From Paeniglutamicibacter cryotolerans (GTDB lineage Bacteria > Actinomycetota > Actinomycetes > Actinomycetales > Micrococcaceae): a stretch of DNA of 64,000 nucleotides. Under the pieces are notes generated by a model. The model searched no databases. It worked only from the letters and a program-made list of their open reading frames with translations, and was not told the origin of the DNA. The number at the start of each line of letters is the position of its first letter. Within the stretch, counting starts at the first letter, position 1. This document shows positions 1-8,552 of the stretch, piece by piece. Location of the stretch: positions 930,001 through 994,000 of the forward strand of contig NZ_JACHVS010000002.1 in assembly GCF_014190875.1 (NCBI RefSeq). The letters run 5' to 3'. Made by a program: the position numbers and the translations under genes.

Positions 1-128
1 CCCAGGTCATCCGGGTGAACCCGGACTTCCAAGGTGTCGCCACGGCGATTGCCCTTGGCTGCGACGGCAACGTCATCCGGAGAATCGACGATGCCGCGCA
101 CCAAGTGCTCCAGCGCTTCGGAAAGCAT
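1..128 (-). CDS. khpA: KhpA RNA-binding protein, N-terminal part (runs off window)
   Basis: The minus-strand reading begins MLSEALEHLVRGIVDSPDDV and continues with a GDTLEVRVHPDDLG segment, the characteristic start of the small single-KH-domain protein KhpA. In Gram-positive bacteria KhpA (with KhpB) binds RNA and affects cell-envelope growth. Only the first 42 or so residues are inside the window; the KH core (GxxG loop) would lie beyond base 1. The ATG at 126-128 sits two bases after the rpsP stop, so it is almost certainly cotranscribed with rpsP, and rimM and trmD would be expected next. The identification rests on the N-terminus and on the position after rpsP. Confidence 0.9.
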   Translation of the reverse strand, partial: MLSEALEHLVRGIVDSPDDVAVAAKGNRRGDTLEVRVHPDDL

Positions 129-130
129 TG

Positions 131-529
131 TTACTCGGCCTCGACGGCTTCAGCCTCGGGTGCCTTTTCAGCCTTCTTGGTGATGGCCTCGGGCAGGATG
201 ACCGATGCCTTCTCCGGAACAACGAAAGCTTCCTTCGGTGCCTTGACGCGCAAGGTACCTTCCTGGCCTTCGATGCCCTTGAACTTCTGCCAGTCACCGG
301 TGATCTTCAAGATCGCGGCAACCTGCTCGGTCGGCTGGGCGCCGACGGAGAGCCAGTACTGAGCGCGGTCAGACTTGACCTCGATGAACGAGGGCTCTTC
401 GGTCGGGTGGTACTTGCCGATCTCCTCGATGGCACGGCCATCACGCTTGGAGCGCGAGTCCATGACGACGATACGGTAGTACGGGGCGCGCATCTTGCCG
501 AAGCGCTTCAGACGAATTTTAACGGCCAC
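131..529 (-). CDS. rpsP: 30S ribosomal protein bS16
   Basis: The protein reads [20 protein letters not shown] and then [18 protein letters not shown], the standard bS16 core, followed by an Ala/Glu-rich tail common in actinobacteria. bS16 is a small-subunit protein needed for 30S assembly. I chose the GTG at 529, giving 132 residues beginning M-AVKIR as in the family. An in-frame GTG at 541 would add four residues, but the AGGAG element overlaps that codon and suits the downstream start better. It is the first gene of the rpsP-khpA operon, with a leader of roughly 130 bases after a possible promoter near 662-690. Confidence 0.96.
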   Translation of the reverse strand: MAVKIRLKRFGKMRAPYYRIVVMDSRSKRDGRAIEEIGKYHPTEEPSFIEVKSDRAQYWLSVGAQPTEQVAAILKITGDWQKFKGIEGQEGTLRVKAPKEAFVVPEKASVILPEAITKKAEKAPEAEAVEAE

Positions 530-661
530 TTTAGTGGTCACTCCTGTTTCTCAACAATGTCGAACCATTGGATCTGCTCCCGTGGGGCGGGCCATACTCG
601 CTGGTTCTGAAGGTCTAGACCTCACGCGGAGAGAGGGGCCACGCGGGTCGAGTACCCGTTC

Positions 662-690
662 ATTATGCCAGATGACAGCCCTTCAGCGCG
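662..690 (-). promoter_or_regulatory. possible extended -10 promoter for rpsP
   Basis: On the minus strand the sequence TGGCATAAT (bases 662-670) resembles an extended -10 element (TGnTATAAT with one change). It lies about 130 bases upstream of the rpsP start, in the gap between rpsP and the divergent gene at 786. No good -35 hexamer is visible at the right spacing, so this is a weak call by inspection. Confidence 0.3.
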
Positions 691-785
691 ACCCGGGGCC
701 CCGGAGTGTCGCGCGCAGGCTAACGGGCCGACGCCGGACATGCCATGCTGAAGTCCTACTTCAGCTCAACATGAAAGATACGGCA

Positions 786-1682
786 ATGACACGCTTGATG
801 GCCCAGGACCACTACCGCACCTCACAGGAGGCCGGATTGTGGGACGAGCACATCGCCCCGATCAACTCCCTGGTCGGTGATTTGCGGGCCAAGGCCCCGG
901 CCCGCAGCAACGGCCAGGCACCCTATGTCGCACCGTCGCTCGGAGGTGTCGACGCGACCATCCTGTGCCTGATGCAGGAGCCGGGCGAGGCGAGTCTGCC
1001 GGAGACCGGAAGCGGCATGCTGAGCGTCGAAAACGACGATCCTGCCGCTGAAATGCTGGGAAAGCTGCTCGAGGGCGCCGGCATCGACCAGGCCGAGACG
1101 GTCCTCTGGAACGCCTTCCCCTGGCACCGCGCCGAGCCGGGCAGCCGCATGTCCGCCGCTGATGAAATCGCCGGCATCGACCCGCTGAAGCGGTTGCTGC
1201 GCCTACTGCCCAAGGTGCGCGTCGTGTACCTGCAGGGAGCCGCCGCCCGCAAGGTCTGGGAGCGCCTCGAGGCCAAGCACCCTGAGGCCACTGCACGCAT
1301 CACGGCGGTCCGGGCCAACGGCCCCGCTTCGAGTGCGGCCCAACCGGCCGAAGGCTCTCCCGAGCAGCCCGCCGAACGTGGCAAAGGTCGCATCGGCGCC
1401 ATGGCCGAGGTCCGGTCCCTGGCTCCGGCACCGGAAGCGACCAACAGCGGGCCGCGCCGCGAGACGCTGGTCCGGGCCGAGGACCTCGGCCCGGAACACC
1501 TGGGCCGCTTCGTCGAGGTGACCAACGGCGTCCAGACCATTTCCGGGCCGCTGCTGAAGGCCTTCCAGCCGTCGACCGCACATCGCATCACGGTCACGGT
1601 TGAATCCGCGGGACAGCGTCGGGCGCTCGGCGTGGCACCCGATGCCTGGGTGCGCATCTACCGCGGCGCCGGACTTCGCTAA
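786..1682 (+). CDS. uracil-DNA glycosylase superfamily protein with extra C-terminal region
   Basis: A protein of about 298 residues. The N-terminal 150 residues carry GGVDATILCLMQEPGEA, then GSGMLSVENDDPAAEMLGKL, then ETVLWNAFPWH and KVRVVYLQG. This order matches the glycine-rich active-site loop, the DNPTAE-like segment and the core strands of uracil-DNA-glycosylase-like proteins in actinobacteria. About 60 low-complexity Ala/Pro/Glu residues follow, then a basic C-terminal segment of about 75 residues (starting RAEDLGPEHLGRF) that I do not recognise. The terminal HPSP-type motif of canonical enzymes is not evident, so glycosylase activity is uncertain. ATG starts exist at 771, 786 and 798, none with a strong ribosome-binding site; 786 is a compromise. 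The gene is divergent from rpsP and followed by non-coding or decayed DNA. Confidence 0.65.
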   Translation: MTRLMAQDHYRTSQEAGLWDEHIAPINSLVGDLRAKAPARSNGQAPYVAPSLGGVDATILCLMQEPGEASLPETGSGMLSVENDDPAAEMLGKLLEGAGIDQAETVLWNAFPWHRAEPGSRMSAADEIAGIDPLKRLLRLLPKVRVVYLQGAAARKVWERLEAKHPEATARITAVRANGPASSAAQPAEGSPEQPAERGKGRIGAMAEVRSLAPAPEATNSGPRRETLVRAEDLGPEHLGRFVEVTNGVQTISGPLLKAFQPSTAHRITVTVESAGQRRALGVAPDAWVRIYRGAGLR

Positions 1683-2323
1683 GTCACACCCGCTTCACCC
1701 GCCATGGCCATTCGCCGGGAACCCACACAGGGGGACCGACGGGTGGCCATGGCCGCTATCCGGCGAGCGCCGACGGGCCACGGCCCCGTGGTGGGCAGCG
1801 TTCGCACTGGCGCGGTGGGCCCTTGACCCGCTTGACACATTGACCCGACTCCATGTCCCCCGCTAAGGACAGGCCGCCCGTCCACGCACAACGATGGGCA
1901 CGACGGGTCGATTTGCAGCGGCTGGCACCGGCTCAGTGGCGGGGGGCCAGCGTCTTGGCCGGGACGTGCACGTGGTCCCCGGGCCGTTGGCCGACACCGC
2001 GAGGACATCCTGCACCCGCCGGGAATCCACAGCACCTACCCGGCGCCTCACCTACTCTTGACTGCCAGCTGCGCTCGTGCGCGAAGGCCGGCGGCTGGCG
2101 GGTGGCCGCGCCACACCGGCGGCTGGTCATCACCGCCGCGGAGGCAAAGCTGCGGCGCACCGGCGACTAGGCCGGTGCGCCAATCCGGCGAATCGGCGAA
2201 TCGGCGAATCGGGCGGGTTCGATCATGCCCGGGTAACGGCTCAAGCTCTATCTTCTAGGAACGCCCGGCTTCCCGGTCGGGCCGCAGGACCCGGGTTCCA
2301 CCTTCGGCACGGAGGTTCCAGAG
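1683..2323. other. intergenic stretch, no recognisable gene
   Basis: About 640 GC-rich bases with only short overlapping open frames on both strands, none with a protein signature I recognise. Near 2185-2215 an 8-base unit (cggcgaat) is repeated three times in tandem. The stretch precedes a broken tail sheath gene and is probably part of the same decayed segment. Confidence 0.55.
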
Positions 2324-3906
2324 GTGGGACACGGCATGCGGCCGCAGCGGATGGCACCCGCTAGCGGAGGACCCACCCCCGATGCGCCACGGCGCCCGAT
2401 CACCGGCGCCCCGACCTCCGTCACCGCATTCATCGGACGGACTCGGCGCGGGCCCGAGAACCATCCGGTGCCCGTGCGCGGTCCGGCCGACTTCGAGCGC
2501 ACCTTCGACGGCCTGTGGGAGCGGGGCACACTGCCCGATCGGTCCGGGCCTTCTTCCTCAATGGCGGTTCCGATGCTCTCATCGTACGGGTCGGCCGTCA
2601 GACCACGACGGCGAGCGCCACCCTGCCCGGAGCGGGCGGGAGCACCAGGGTGGTGACGGCGGAAAGCAGCGGGGCCTGGGGCACCGGGCTCCGGATCACC
2701 GTGGTGCATGGCCCGGCCGATGCCACGGGCACGGTGCCCTTCAGCCTGTGCGTCAACGAGGTGGACCCGGCCGGCGGGGCGATCCGCCTCGCCGAGGCAC
2801 ACTCCGGCCTCTCCCCAGACCCGGCATCGGGCCGCTAGGCACCCCTGATACTTGAACGCGGCTCCCGGCTGGTGCGCATCCAGCCCCCGGGCATCTCCGG
2901 CCCCGTTCGGCCCAACGCAACAGCGACGGGGCCGGACGGCACTGCCACCTGCATCGCGTTGACCGGCGGAGGCGATGGCGAGCCGATCACCGCGGCGGAT
3001 CTGGCGACCGAACCGGGAATGGAGGAGGCACTGCTGGGCATCTACGCGCTGGACCGCGTGGACGCCCTCAACCTGATGGCCATCCCGCCACCGGGACCGG
3101 AGCCAGCTGGCGATCCCAGTTGGCCCGCACTCGTCAAAGCGGCAGGCACCTACTGCGCGACGCGCCGGGCCATCCTGATCCTGGACCCGCCGGCAACATG
3201 GACGGGCATCGAAGAGGTGCAGGCCGCGGCCGGCGCCGGGGCAATCCCGCGGGATGCGGATACGGCGCTCTACTTCCCGCGGGTGTTGATGCCCGACCCG
3301 CTGTCCGGGAACCAGCCGGCACCCTTCGGACCCTCTGGCGTGATGGCCGGGATCATGGCCCGCACGGATGCCACCCGCGGGGCATGGGGCGCACCGGCAG
3401 GCATCCAGGCGACGCTGAGCGGTGTCACCGGACTGGAACACGTTCCGACCGATGCCGCGCTCGGCCGGCTCGCCCAAGCCGGCATCAAGGCCCTGCACCT
3501 GCTGCCCGGTGTCGGTCCCGTGGCCTGGGGCGCGCGCACCACCATCGACGCGCGGACTTCGGGTCCCGAGTGGAAATACCTGCCCCTGCGCAGACTCGCC
3601 CTGCACCTGGAACAAAGCATCCTCGCCGGCAGGCAATGGGCCGCCCTCGAGCCCGCTGGCGAAACGCTGCGGAAGCTGCTGCGGCTGGAGGTCACCGCCT
3701 TCATGCAGGACCTCTTCATCCGTGGCGCGTTCCAGGCAAGCACCCCGAACCAGGCCTACTTCGTCCGCTGCGGTGCCGATACCACCACGCCTGAGGATGC
3801 CACTCGTGGCGAGGCCAACGTCATCGTCGGGTTCGCCTCGCTGAAGACCTCAGAATTCATGCTGCTGAGGCTGGTCCTGCGGGCCGGACGGGCACCTGGG
3901 GGCTGA
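2324..3906 (+). pseudogene. contractile phage/eCIS tail sheath protein, frameshifted and with an internal stop
   Basis: The pieces assemble into one tail sheath protein. Frame 2 (from about 2324) gives RRPITGAPTSVTAFIGRTRR and DFERTFDGLWE, the usual sheath N-terminal domain. Near 2520-2540 the reading shifts to frame 1, giving RAFFLNGGSDALIVRVG. A TAG at 2836-2838 interrupts frame 1, but the same frame continues past it with PLILERGSRLVRIQPPG and runs to 3906. The C-terminal part has YFPRVLMPDPL, then GVWGAPAG-like and KYLPLRRLALHLEQS segments, and ends NVIVGFASLKTSEFMLLRL, as sheath C-terminal domains do. Such proteins form the contractile sheath of myophage tails and extracellular contractile injection systems. 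No tube, baseplate, ATPase or lysis gene is nearby, so this is an isolated relic. One frameshift plus one nonsense codon argue for decay, although sequencing error in raw sequence cannot be excluded. Confidence 0.8.
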
Positions 3907-3952
3907 GGGGAACGGCCACCACTGGCAACGGGACGCCGCGCTCGCAGACGGA

Positions 3953-3972
3953 GCTCGATCCATGGATCGAGC
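3953..3972. repeat. perfect 20-base palindrome
   Basis: GCTCGATCCATGGATCGAGC is self-complementary over its full 20 bases with no loop. It lies in the 180-base gap between the broken sheath gene and the slipin gene, which end towards each other. It could be a remnant binding site or a cruciform-prone terminator, but there is no T-run on either side. Confidence 0.6.
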
Positions 3973-4085
3973 AGGCTTCTGGGAACTCGAGCGAAACGCA
4001 CCTCGTCCGGCCCGCGGGTGGGGGTAGACCTCGACGTACCGCCCGGGCCTGCGCTCCTGTGGCCGGGGCAGCACGGTGCGGTGAT

Positions 4086-4886
4086 TCAGGCCTGCGGGCC
4101 CGCCGCAGCCCTGGACGCCGCGTTTTCCCGTTCCAGGAACGAGCCCAGCTCGTTGATGGTGCTCATGAACGGGGCCGGGAAGACCAATGTCGTGTTCTTT
4201 TCCACGCCCAGTTCCACCAGGGTCTGCAGGTTACGCAGCTGCAGGGCCAACGGGTGGGCCATCATGGTGTCCGATGCCGCTCCCAACGCGGCGGCAGCCA
4301 ACGATTCGCCCTCTGCGGCGATGATCTTCGCCCGCTTCTCCCGCTCAGCCTCGGCCTGCCTTGCCATGGCACGTTTCATGGAATCGGGCAGCTGGATGTC
4401 CCGGAGTTCCACCTGCGTGACATCGACACCCCAAGCAATGGTGGTGACGTCCAGGATTTGCCTGATCCCGGTGTTGATGACCTCAGTCTCGGCAAGGATC
4501 TCATCGAGCGTGTGCCGCCCCACGAGGTTCCGCAGGGTCGTCTGGGCGATCTGGTCGATGGCCGCATAGACGTTCTCGATCGCCACCACCGATTTCACGG
4601 CATCAACGATCCGGAAGTACGCAACTGCGGAAATGTCGACGCTGACGTTGTCCCGGGTGATGATGCCCTGCGATTGGATCGGCATGGTCACGATCCGCAG
4701 CGAGACCTTCTGCAGCCTGTCGATGAACGGAATGATCAGCAGCAGCCCCGGGGGCTTGGGCGTACGCACCTTGCCCAGGCGGAAGACGACGCCCATTTCG
4801 TACTGCGTGATCACGTGGATGGCGAGTACGGCAAGAATGATCACGACGATGGCGATCCCGATGCTCCACAGTATTGTTTGCAACAT
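4086..4886 (-). CDS. slipin / SPFH (band 7) membrane protein
   Basis: A stomatin-like protein of 266 residues. The N-terminal hydrophobic segment (about residues 4-27, LQTILWSIGIAIVVIILAVL) anchors it in the membrane. The SPFH/band 7 domain follows, with YEMGVVFRLGKVR, GLLLIIPFIDRLQKVSLR, QGIITRDNVSVDISAVAYFR and the QTTLRNLVGRHTLDEIL block. A charged helix (MARQAEAEREKRAKIIAAEG) typical of slipin coiled coils comes next. Family members organise membrane microdomains and regulate proteases or channels; their NfeD partner is not adjacent here. I start at the ATG at 4886 because AAAGGA lies six bases upstream; a GTG at 4904 would add six residues. It appears to be a single-gene unit. Confidence 0.9.
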   Translation of the reverse strand: MLQTILWSIGIAIVVIILAVLAIHVITQYEMGVVFRLGKVRTPKPPGLLLIIPFIDRLQKVSLRIVTMPIQSQGIITRDNVSVDISAVAYFRIVDAVKSVVAIENVYAAIDQIAQTTLRNLVGRHTLDEILAETEVINTGIRQILDVTTIAWGVDVTQVELRDIQLPDSMKRAMARQAEAEREKRAKIIAAEGESLAAAALGAASDTMMAHPLALQLRNLQTLVELGVEKNTTLVFPAPFMSTINELGSFLERENAASRAAAGPQA

Positions 4887-5429
4887 GGCAGGTCCTTTGG
4901 ACACCCGGTCTGCGGGCCGGGCCGTCGACGTACCGGCGGATCACCGGATCCGCACGACGTGTGCCGTCGACACTTAAAACGCTAGCCTCCGGGGCCGGTA
5001 CGCGGCAGTGTCGAAAGGCCCTGACATGAACGTATCCGGCCACCCAGACCTCGGGTCGACCGGATACGCCTTCTTCTGGATTGCTGAACCCACGGGGTGT
5101 CTGCCGTGAGCGGGAGCGCCAGCTGCAATGAATGTCAGCTACGGCCATGCCGTCAATCGGTGGAATCCGCTTCTACGGACCGCTCTGGCGGTCGTGGATC
5201 CCGGGCCCCTGGTTCAGTTTTCCGTTGCGTCGTGGTCGGTTCGGATGGGAAACGATTCCTCCAACGCCGAACCAACAGAAAGTTCGAGTATCTGGTCCAA
5301 TGTCCTCCCATCGTCTGCCGAAGGCGGGAATCCCCGCTGCTTCGATTCTGCCCCTTAACAGCCGAATCGTCGAGGGTTTTTTACCTGGGGATTTGCTCAA
5401 AGTAACGAAACGGACCTTCCGGTCCAGCG
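4887..5429. other. intergenic stretch with one inverted repeat
   Basis: About 540 bases between the slipin start and a broken oxidoreductase gene, with no convincing coding frame. It contains a perfect 9-base inverted repeat (CGTATCCGG ... CCGGATACG, 5031-5039 and 5060-5068, 20-base spacer) upstream of slipin. This could be an operator, but nothing else supports that. Confidence 0.5.
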
Positions 5430-5950
5430 TTATTTCGCTGCCGGAAGACGCCCAACCCGGGGCTTGACCTCGGCGGCAAGCAGCGTCAGCACCTCCAGGA
5501 AGTGTTCGCGCGGCAGGCCCCTGCTATCCAGCTGCAGGAAGTGGTGCTGATCCGGTGCAGGCCGGCCGCACAGCGGCCCCCTTTCGATGTTGATCCGGTG
5601 CCAGCCCGGGTAGAAACGCTCGAGTGGTTCCTTCTTCACCGGGGCTGTCAGCCCAGGGCGCCGAAGCAGGCCTTGAGCTCTTCCCGGGCATGTCCCGAGA
5701 CTGCAACGGCCTTGCACTAACAGCTCGGGTGACGGGGCGAATCGGTCGGTACTGATGATGTTTGCGGCGCTGCCGAGTGTGATCCGGCTGGTTGCTGCGG
5801 CGGACGCGGCGATCAGGGCACCGGGCGGGGATGCGGTCATGGTCAAGCGGGTGTGCTCCCCCACGCCGAAGTAGTCCAACCCTGCCTTGCCCGCGTTGAG
5901 CGGAGCACCTCCGAGGCCCTGGGCGCCGATTTCCATGATGTCTGGCCGAG
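5430..5950 (-). pseudogene. remnant of an LLM-class (luciferase-like) flavin-dependent oxidoreductase
   Basis: The minus-strand reading contains AGLDYFGVGEHTRLTMTASP and SRITLGSAANIISTDRFAPS, the classic second and third strands of bacterial-luciferase-like F420/FMN monooxygenases. The reading then loses similarity, and the end resembles the family C-terminus (RFYPGWHRIN, then SRGLPREHFLEVLTLLAAEV). A whole protein of this family has about 340 residues; only about 170 are represented here, with the central barrel strands missing. I read this as an internally deleted gene rather than a functional short protein. The N-terminal residues are also missing or out of frame. It lies in a run of decayed DNA between slipin and the permease. 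Confidence 0.7.
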
Positions 5951-6143
5951 CGGTCGAGCTGGAAGGTGCTGCGGGACAGTATGGAACCCGATTTGGGCGC
6001 TTTTCCTGCGGCGGCAAAGGCCAAGCCGTCAACAACGTTGCACCTTTGCCTGCCTGTCGCCCAGGTTATCTGCGCATCGACTCATACTCGACAGGAGGAC
6101 GGGACGTGCCGGAGATCACGTCGGAGCGTGGGTTTTGCATGGC

Positions 6144-6171
6144 AAAAGGGCGGGCCCGCGGGCCCGCCCTT
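6144..6171 (-). terminator. strong intrinsic terminator
   Basis: Bases 6146-6171 form a perfect 26-base GC-rich palindrome (AAGGGCGGGCCCG and its complement). On the minus strand it continues into TTTT. It lies about 55 bases downstream of the small minus-strand gene at 6228-6359 and is well placed to end its transcript. Confidence 0.8.
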
Positions 6172-6227
6172 GCTGATGAAATCGCTCTGCGGATCACCAA
6201 ACCCCCAAGGTGGGGCTTGAATCAGAC

Positions 6228-6359
6228 CTACTTGGAGACCTTGCGAACCGGGTCCATTGACGCGGATCCGTCGCTCTTGGAGCGCTTCTCGGCCCGCTTT
6301 TCCTTGATGGATTTAGCCGGTTTCTTCGCTTCGCTCTTACGCGGTGATTTGTCAGACAT
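6228..6359 (-). CDS. small basic actinobacterial protein, 43 residues
   Basis: The reading MSDKSPRKSEAKKPAKSIKE continues with a KRAEKRSKSD stretch and ends DPVRKVSK. It resembles short Lys/Arg-rich proteins of unknown function that recur in Micrococcaceae genomes (recalled from the sequence pattern, not searched). An AGGA element lies nine bases before the ATG at 6359, and a strong terminator follows the stop, so this looks like an expressed independent unit despite its size. There is no cysteine, membrane segment or signal peptide, and the composition suggests an unstructured nucleic-acid-binding or ribosome-associated peptide. That role is inference. Confidence 0.7.
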   Translation of the reverse strand: MSDKSPRKSEAKKPAKSIKEKRAEKRSKSDGSASMDPVRKVSK

Positions 6360-6642
6360 GTGGTGCCGTCCTAGCCGGGGCCAACAGCTGGCCCCTTGTT
6401 GAGGGGAAGGTACCCCTGCATCGAACCATAGCCTGTTTCGGCGGTCGGCGGGCCCGGCCCGACCTCTGCTGCCGCTCGTTGCCCACCATCCTTCCCTCCA
6501 CCAAGGCGAACCTGCCGATGGCGCCGGAAGATGAAGGAGAGGCCTGCACCGCAGTCCGCCAAGGACCCGGATCGTGGATTCCACCCGATTCAACACCACA
6601 GGGGGCACCTATCCGGCGACGGTCTTGGCGGCACTCGTCCTT

Positions 6643-6835
6643 GCCCCCGGGGGCATATCCGACCTTGGCCCCCGTGACCGCAACCCACCTTCCACGGTCG
6701 GTCGCCACCAACGTGTCCGTGGACGCCGTGGCCCCGGCGATCGCCTTGCCCTTGCTCAACCACTGGTACGTCGACGCCACCGGTCCCGGGTGCCCAGATG
6801 CCGGCATGGGCCTTCGGCATGAACCCGACAGTGGA
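6643..6835 (-). pseudogene. remnant of a secreted repeat-domain protein
   Basis: The minus strand encodes STYQWLSKGKAIAGATASTD followed by TLVATDRGRWVAVTGAKVGY. This is the repeat unit common in the C-terminal halves of Arthrobacter extracellular enzymes and wall proteins (YQWLRNGKAI...ATDRGRKI type). The first half of the unit (TVGFMPKAHAGIWAPGT) is in a different frame, so at least one frameshift separates them. No catalytic domain, signal peptide or further repeat copies are present. It is a short leftover. Confidence 0.6.
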
Positions 6836-6968
6836 CGTCCGCGTGATCCTTGAACGGTGGTGGCAGCGAACTGTCCACCGACATCCAGGGTGTAGGGCGG
6901 GCCCCAAAACAAGCGGCCTGCCTCGCCATGAATACCAACAGGAAAACTCCCCTGCGCCAGAGCCAGAC

Positions 6969-8552
6969 CTACCCGGCAATCTCGGGAAGTGGATCCCCGT
7001 GGGCGCTCTTGGGGATGGTCTGGCCCCTGAAGTAGTCCGGCCTCCGCAGCCGCCAGATGAACATCAGCACAAACCCGATGAGCAGGCCTCCGATACCGAC
7101 GACTGCCTCGGCTCCGATGCCGAAGATGGTGATGTTGTTCCCGTCGGCATCGGTCAGCCAGTCGGGGGCGGCGAACTGGATGGTGCCGTAGATGAAGACG
7201 GCCAGCAGCATCAGCCCGCCGACCAGCGGGAAGATTCCGCGCATGAGAAGGTCACGGAAGTTGCGGGTCAGTGTCTTGCGGTAGAACCAGACGCACGCGA
7301 ACCCGGTCAGCCCGTAGTAGAACGCGATCATCAGGCCCAGCGAACCGATCAGCGCGTTCAGCAGGTTTTCGCTGATCAGCGTAAAGATCAGGTAGAAGAC
7401 TGCGGAGACAACTCCCATCGCCACCGTCGACCAGGTCGGGGTGAGGAAGCGGGGGTGGATGCGTGCAAACTGCTCGGGGATGGCCTTGTGCGTGGCCATG
7501 GACAACGAGGTGCGGGCCGTCGGGAGGATGGTGGTCTGGGTGGATGCCGAGGCACTGGTGAGGATCGCTGCGGCGAGCAGCATCAGCCCGATGTGCCCAA
7601 TCACGCTATTGCCGAACAGTGCCGGGCCAATGGCGCTGAACACGTCGTTGGCGTTATCCGCATTTCCCAGCCCGACGCCGGCTGTCCCCACCCCGGCAAA
7701 GGCCACGGCGGCGACGGTGACAACCGCGTAGGTGACCAGCAGCAGCAGCGTGCTGATCACGGCGGCACGCCCCGGGGTCTTGGACGGATCCGCTGTTTCC
7801 TCGTTGACCGAAACAGCGGTGTCCCAACCCCAGTAGATGAAAATCGCCGTCAGCAGGGCCGGGGCGACGACGGAACCGAAGTCAAGGGTGAACGGGTTGA
7901 ACCAGCTCCATTGCGGGAGGATCGAATAGGACTCTGCCGTACCGCTGTAGACCCGGTAGAGGGCGAACGCGGCGAACAGGACCAGCACCAGCACCTCGAT
8001 GCTCAACAGCACGTATTGGATCCGTGCCGAGACCTCAATCCCGCGGTAACAGATCCACGTCATCAGGGCGATCCAGATGAGTCCGGCAACGGTGGACCAG
8101 AGCACGCTCTGGGACAGGTCCGCCACGCCCGGGAAGCCCAGCCCGCCGATGAAGGTGAACGAATAGGCGCCGGCGACGGCTGCGAGGTTGGCCATGACGA
8201 TCACGTCGGCAACGATGATTCCCCACCCGCCCATCCAACCGGTGATCGGGCCAAAGGCCCGCGCCGCCCAGGAGAACGTCGTGCCGCAGTCGGGGTCGGC
8301 CTTGTTGAGTTCCTGGTAGGCCACGGCGATCAGATACATCGGGACGAAGGCCAGCAACACGATGCCCGGTGCCTTCACCCCCGCGAGCAGCGCACCGCCG
8401 GAGGCGACGATGAAGCCCAGCGACGCTGCGAGGCTATAGGCCGGGGCGGTCGACGCCACCCCGACGACGATGCTCGACATGAGGCCCAGCGCCCCGGATT
8501 TGAGCCCCTTCTCCCCCGTGGCATGGGGTTCGTTGACGGTTCGCTCGGACAT
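6969..8552 (-). CDS. APC-superfamily amino acid permease
   Basis: A 527-residue multi-spanning protein. The N-terminus has GALGLMSSIVVGVASTAPAY, the helix-1 signature of APC-family amino acid/amine transporters, then KAPGIVLLAFVPMYLIAVAY and AYQELNKADPDCGTTFSWAA. About twelve hydrophobic helices follow in pairs, and a short charged tail ends the protein. It probably moves an amino acid or polyamine across the cytoplasmic membrane by cation coupling; the substrate cannot be read from sequence. The ATG at 8552 has GAGGG seven bases upstream. No enzyme gene adjoins it to hint at the substrate. A perfect 24-base palindrome lies 48 bases upstream of the start and may be a regulator site. Confidence 0.88.
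   Translation of the reverse strand: MSERTVNEPHATGEKGLKSGALGLMSSIVVGVASTAPAYSLAASLGFIVASGGALLAGVKAPGIVLLAFVPMYLIAVAYQELNKADPDCGTTFSWAARAFGPITGWMGGWGIIVADVIVMANLAAVAGAYSFTFIGGLGFPGVADLSQSVLWSTVAGLIWIALMTWICYRGIEVSARIQYVLLSIEVLVLVLFAAFALYRVYSGTAESYSILPQWSWFNPFTLDFGSVVAPALLTAIFIYWGWDTAVSVNEETADPSKTPGRAAVISTLLLLVTYAVVTVAAVAFAGVGTAGVGLGNADNANDVFSAIGPALFGNSVIGHIGLMLLAAAILTSASASTQTTILPTARTSLSMATHKAIPEQFARIHPRFLTPTWSTVAMGVVSAVFYLIFTLISENLLNALIGSLGLMIAFYYGLTGFACVWFYRKTLTRNFRDLLMRGIFPLVGGLMLLAVFIYGTIQFAAPDWLTDADGNNITIFGIGAEAVVGIGGLLIGFVLMFIWRLRRPDYFRGQTIPKSAHGDPLPEIAG

Noticed and set aside
495..785. In-frame extension upstream of the uracil-DNA-glycosylase-like gene, reaching into rpsP
   Set aside because: The extra residues are Arg/Pro-rich without similarity and would overlap the divergent rpsP coding region.
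2188..2215. Three tandem copies of cggcgaat considered as a possible CRISPR or iteron array
   Set aside because: The unit is only 8 bases with no spacers and three copies, too short for either.
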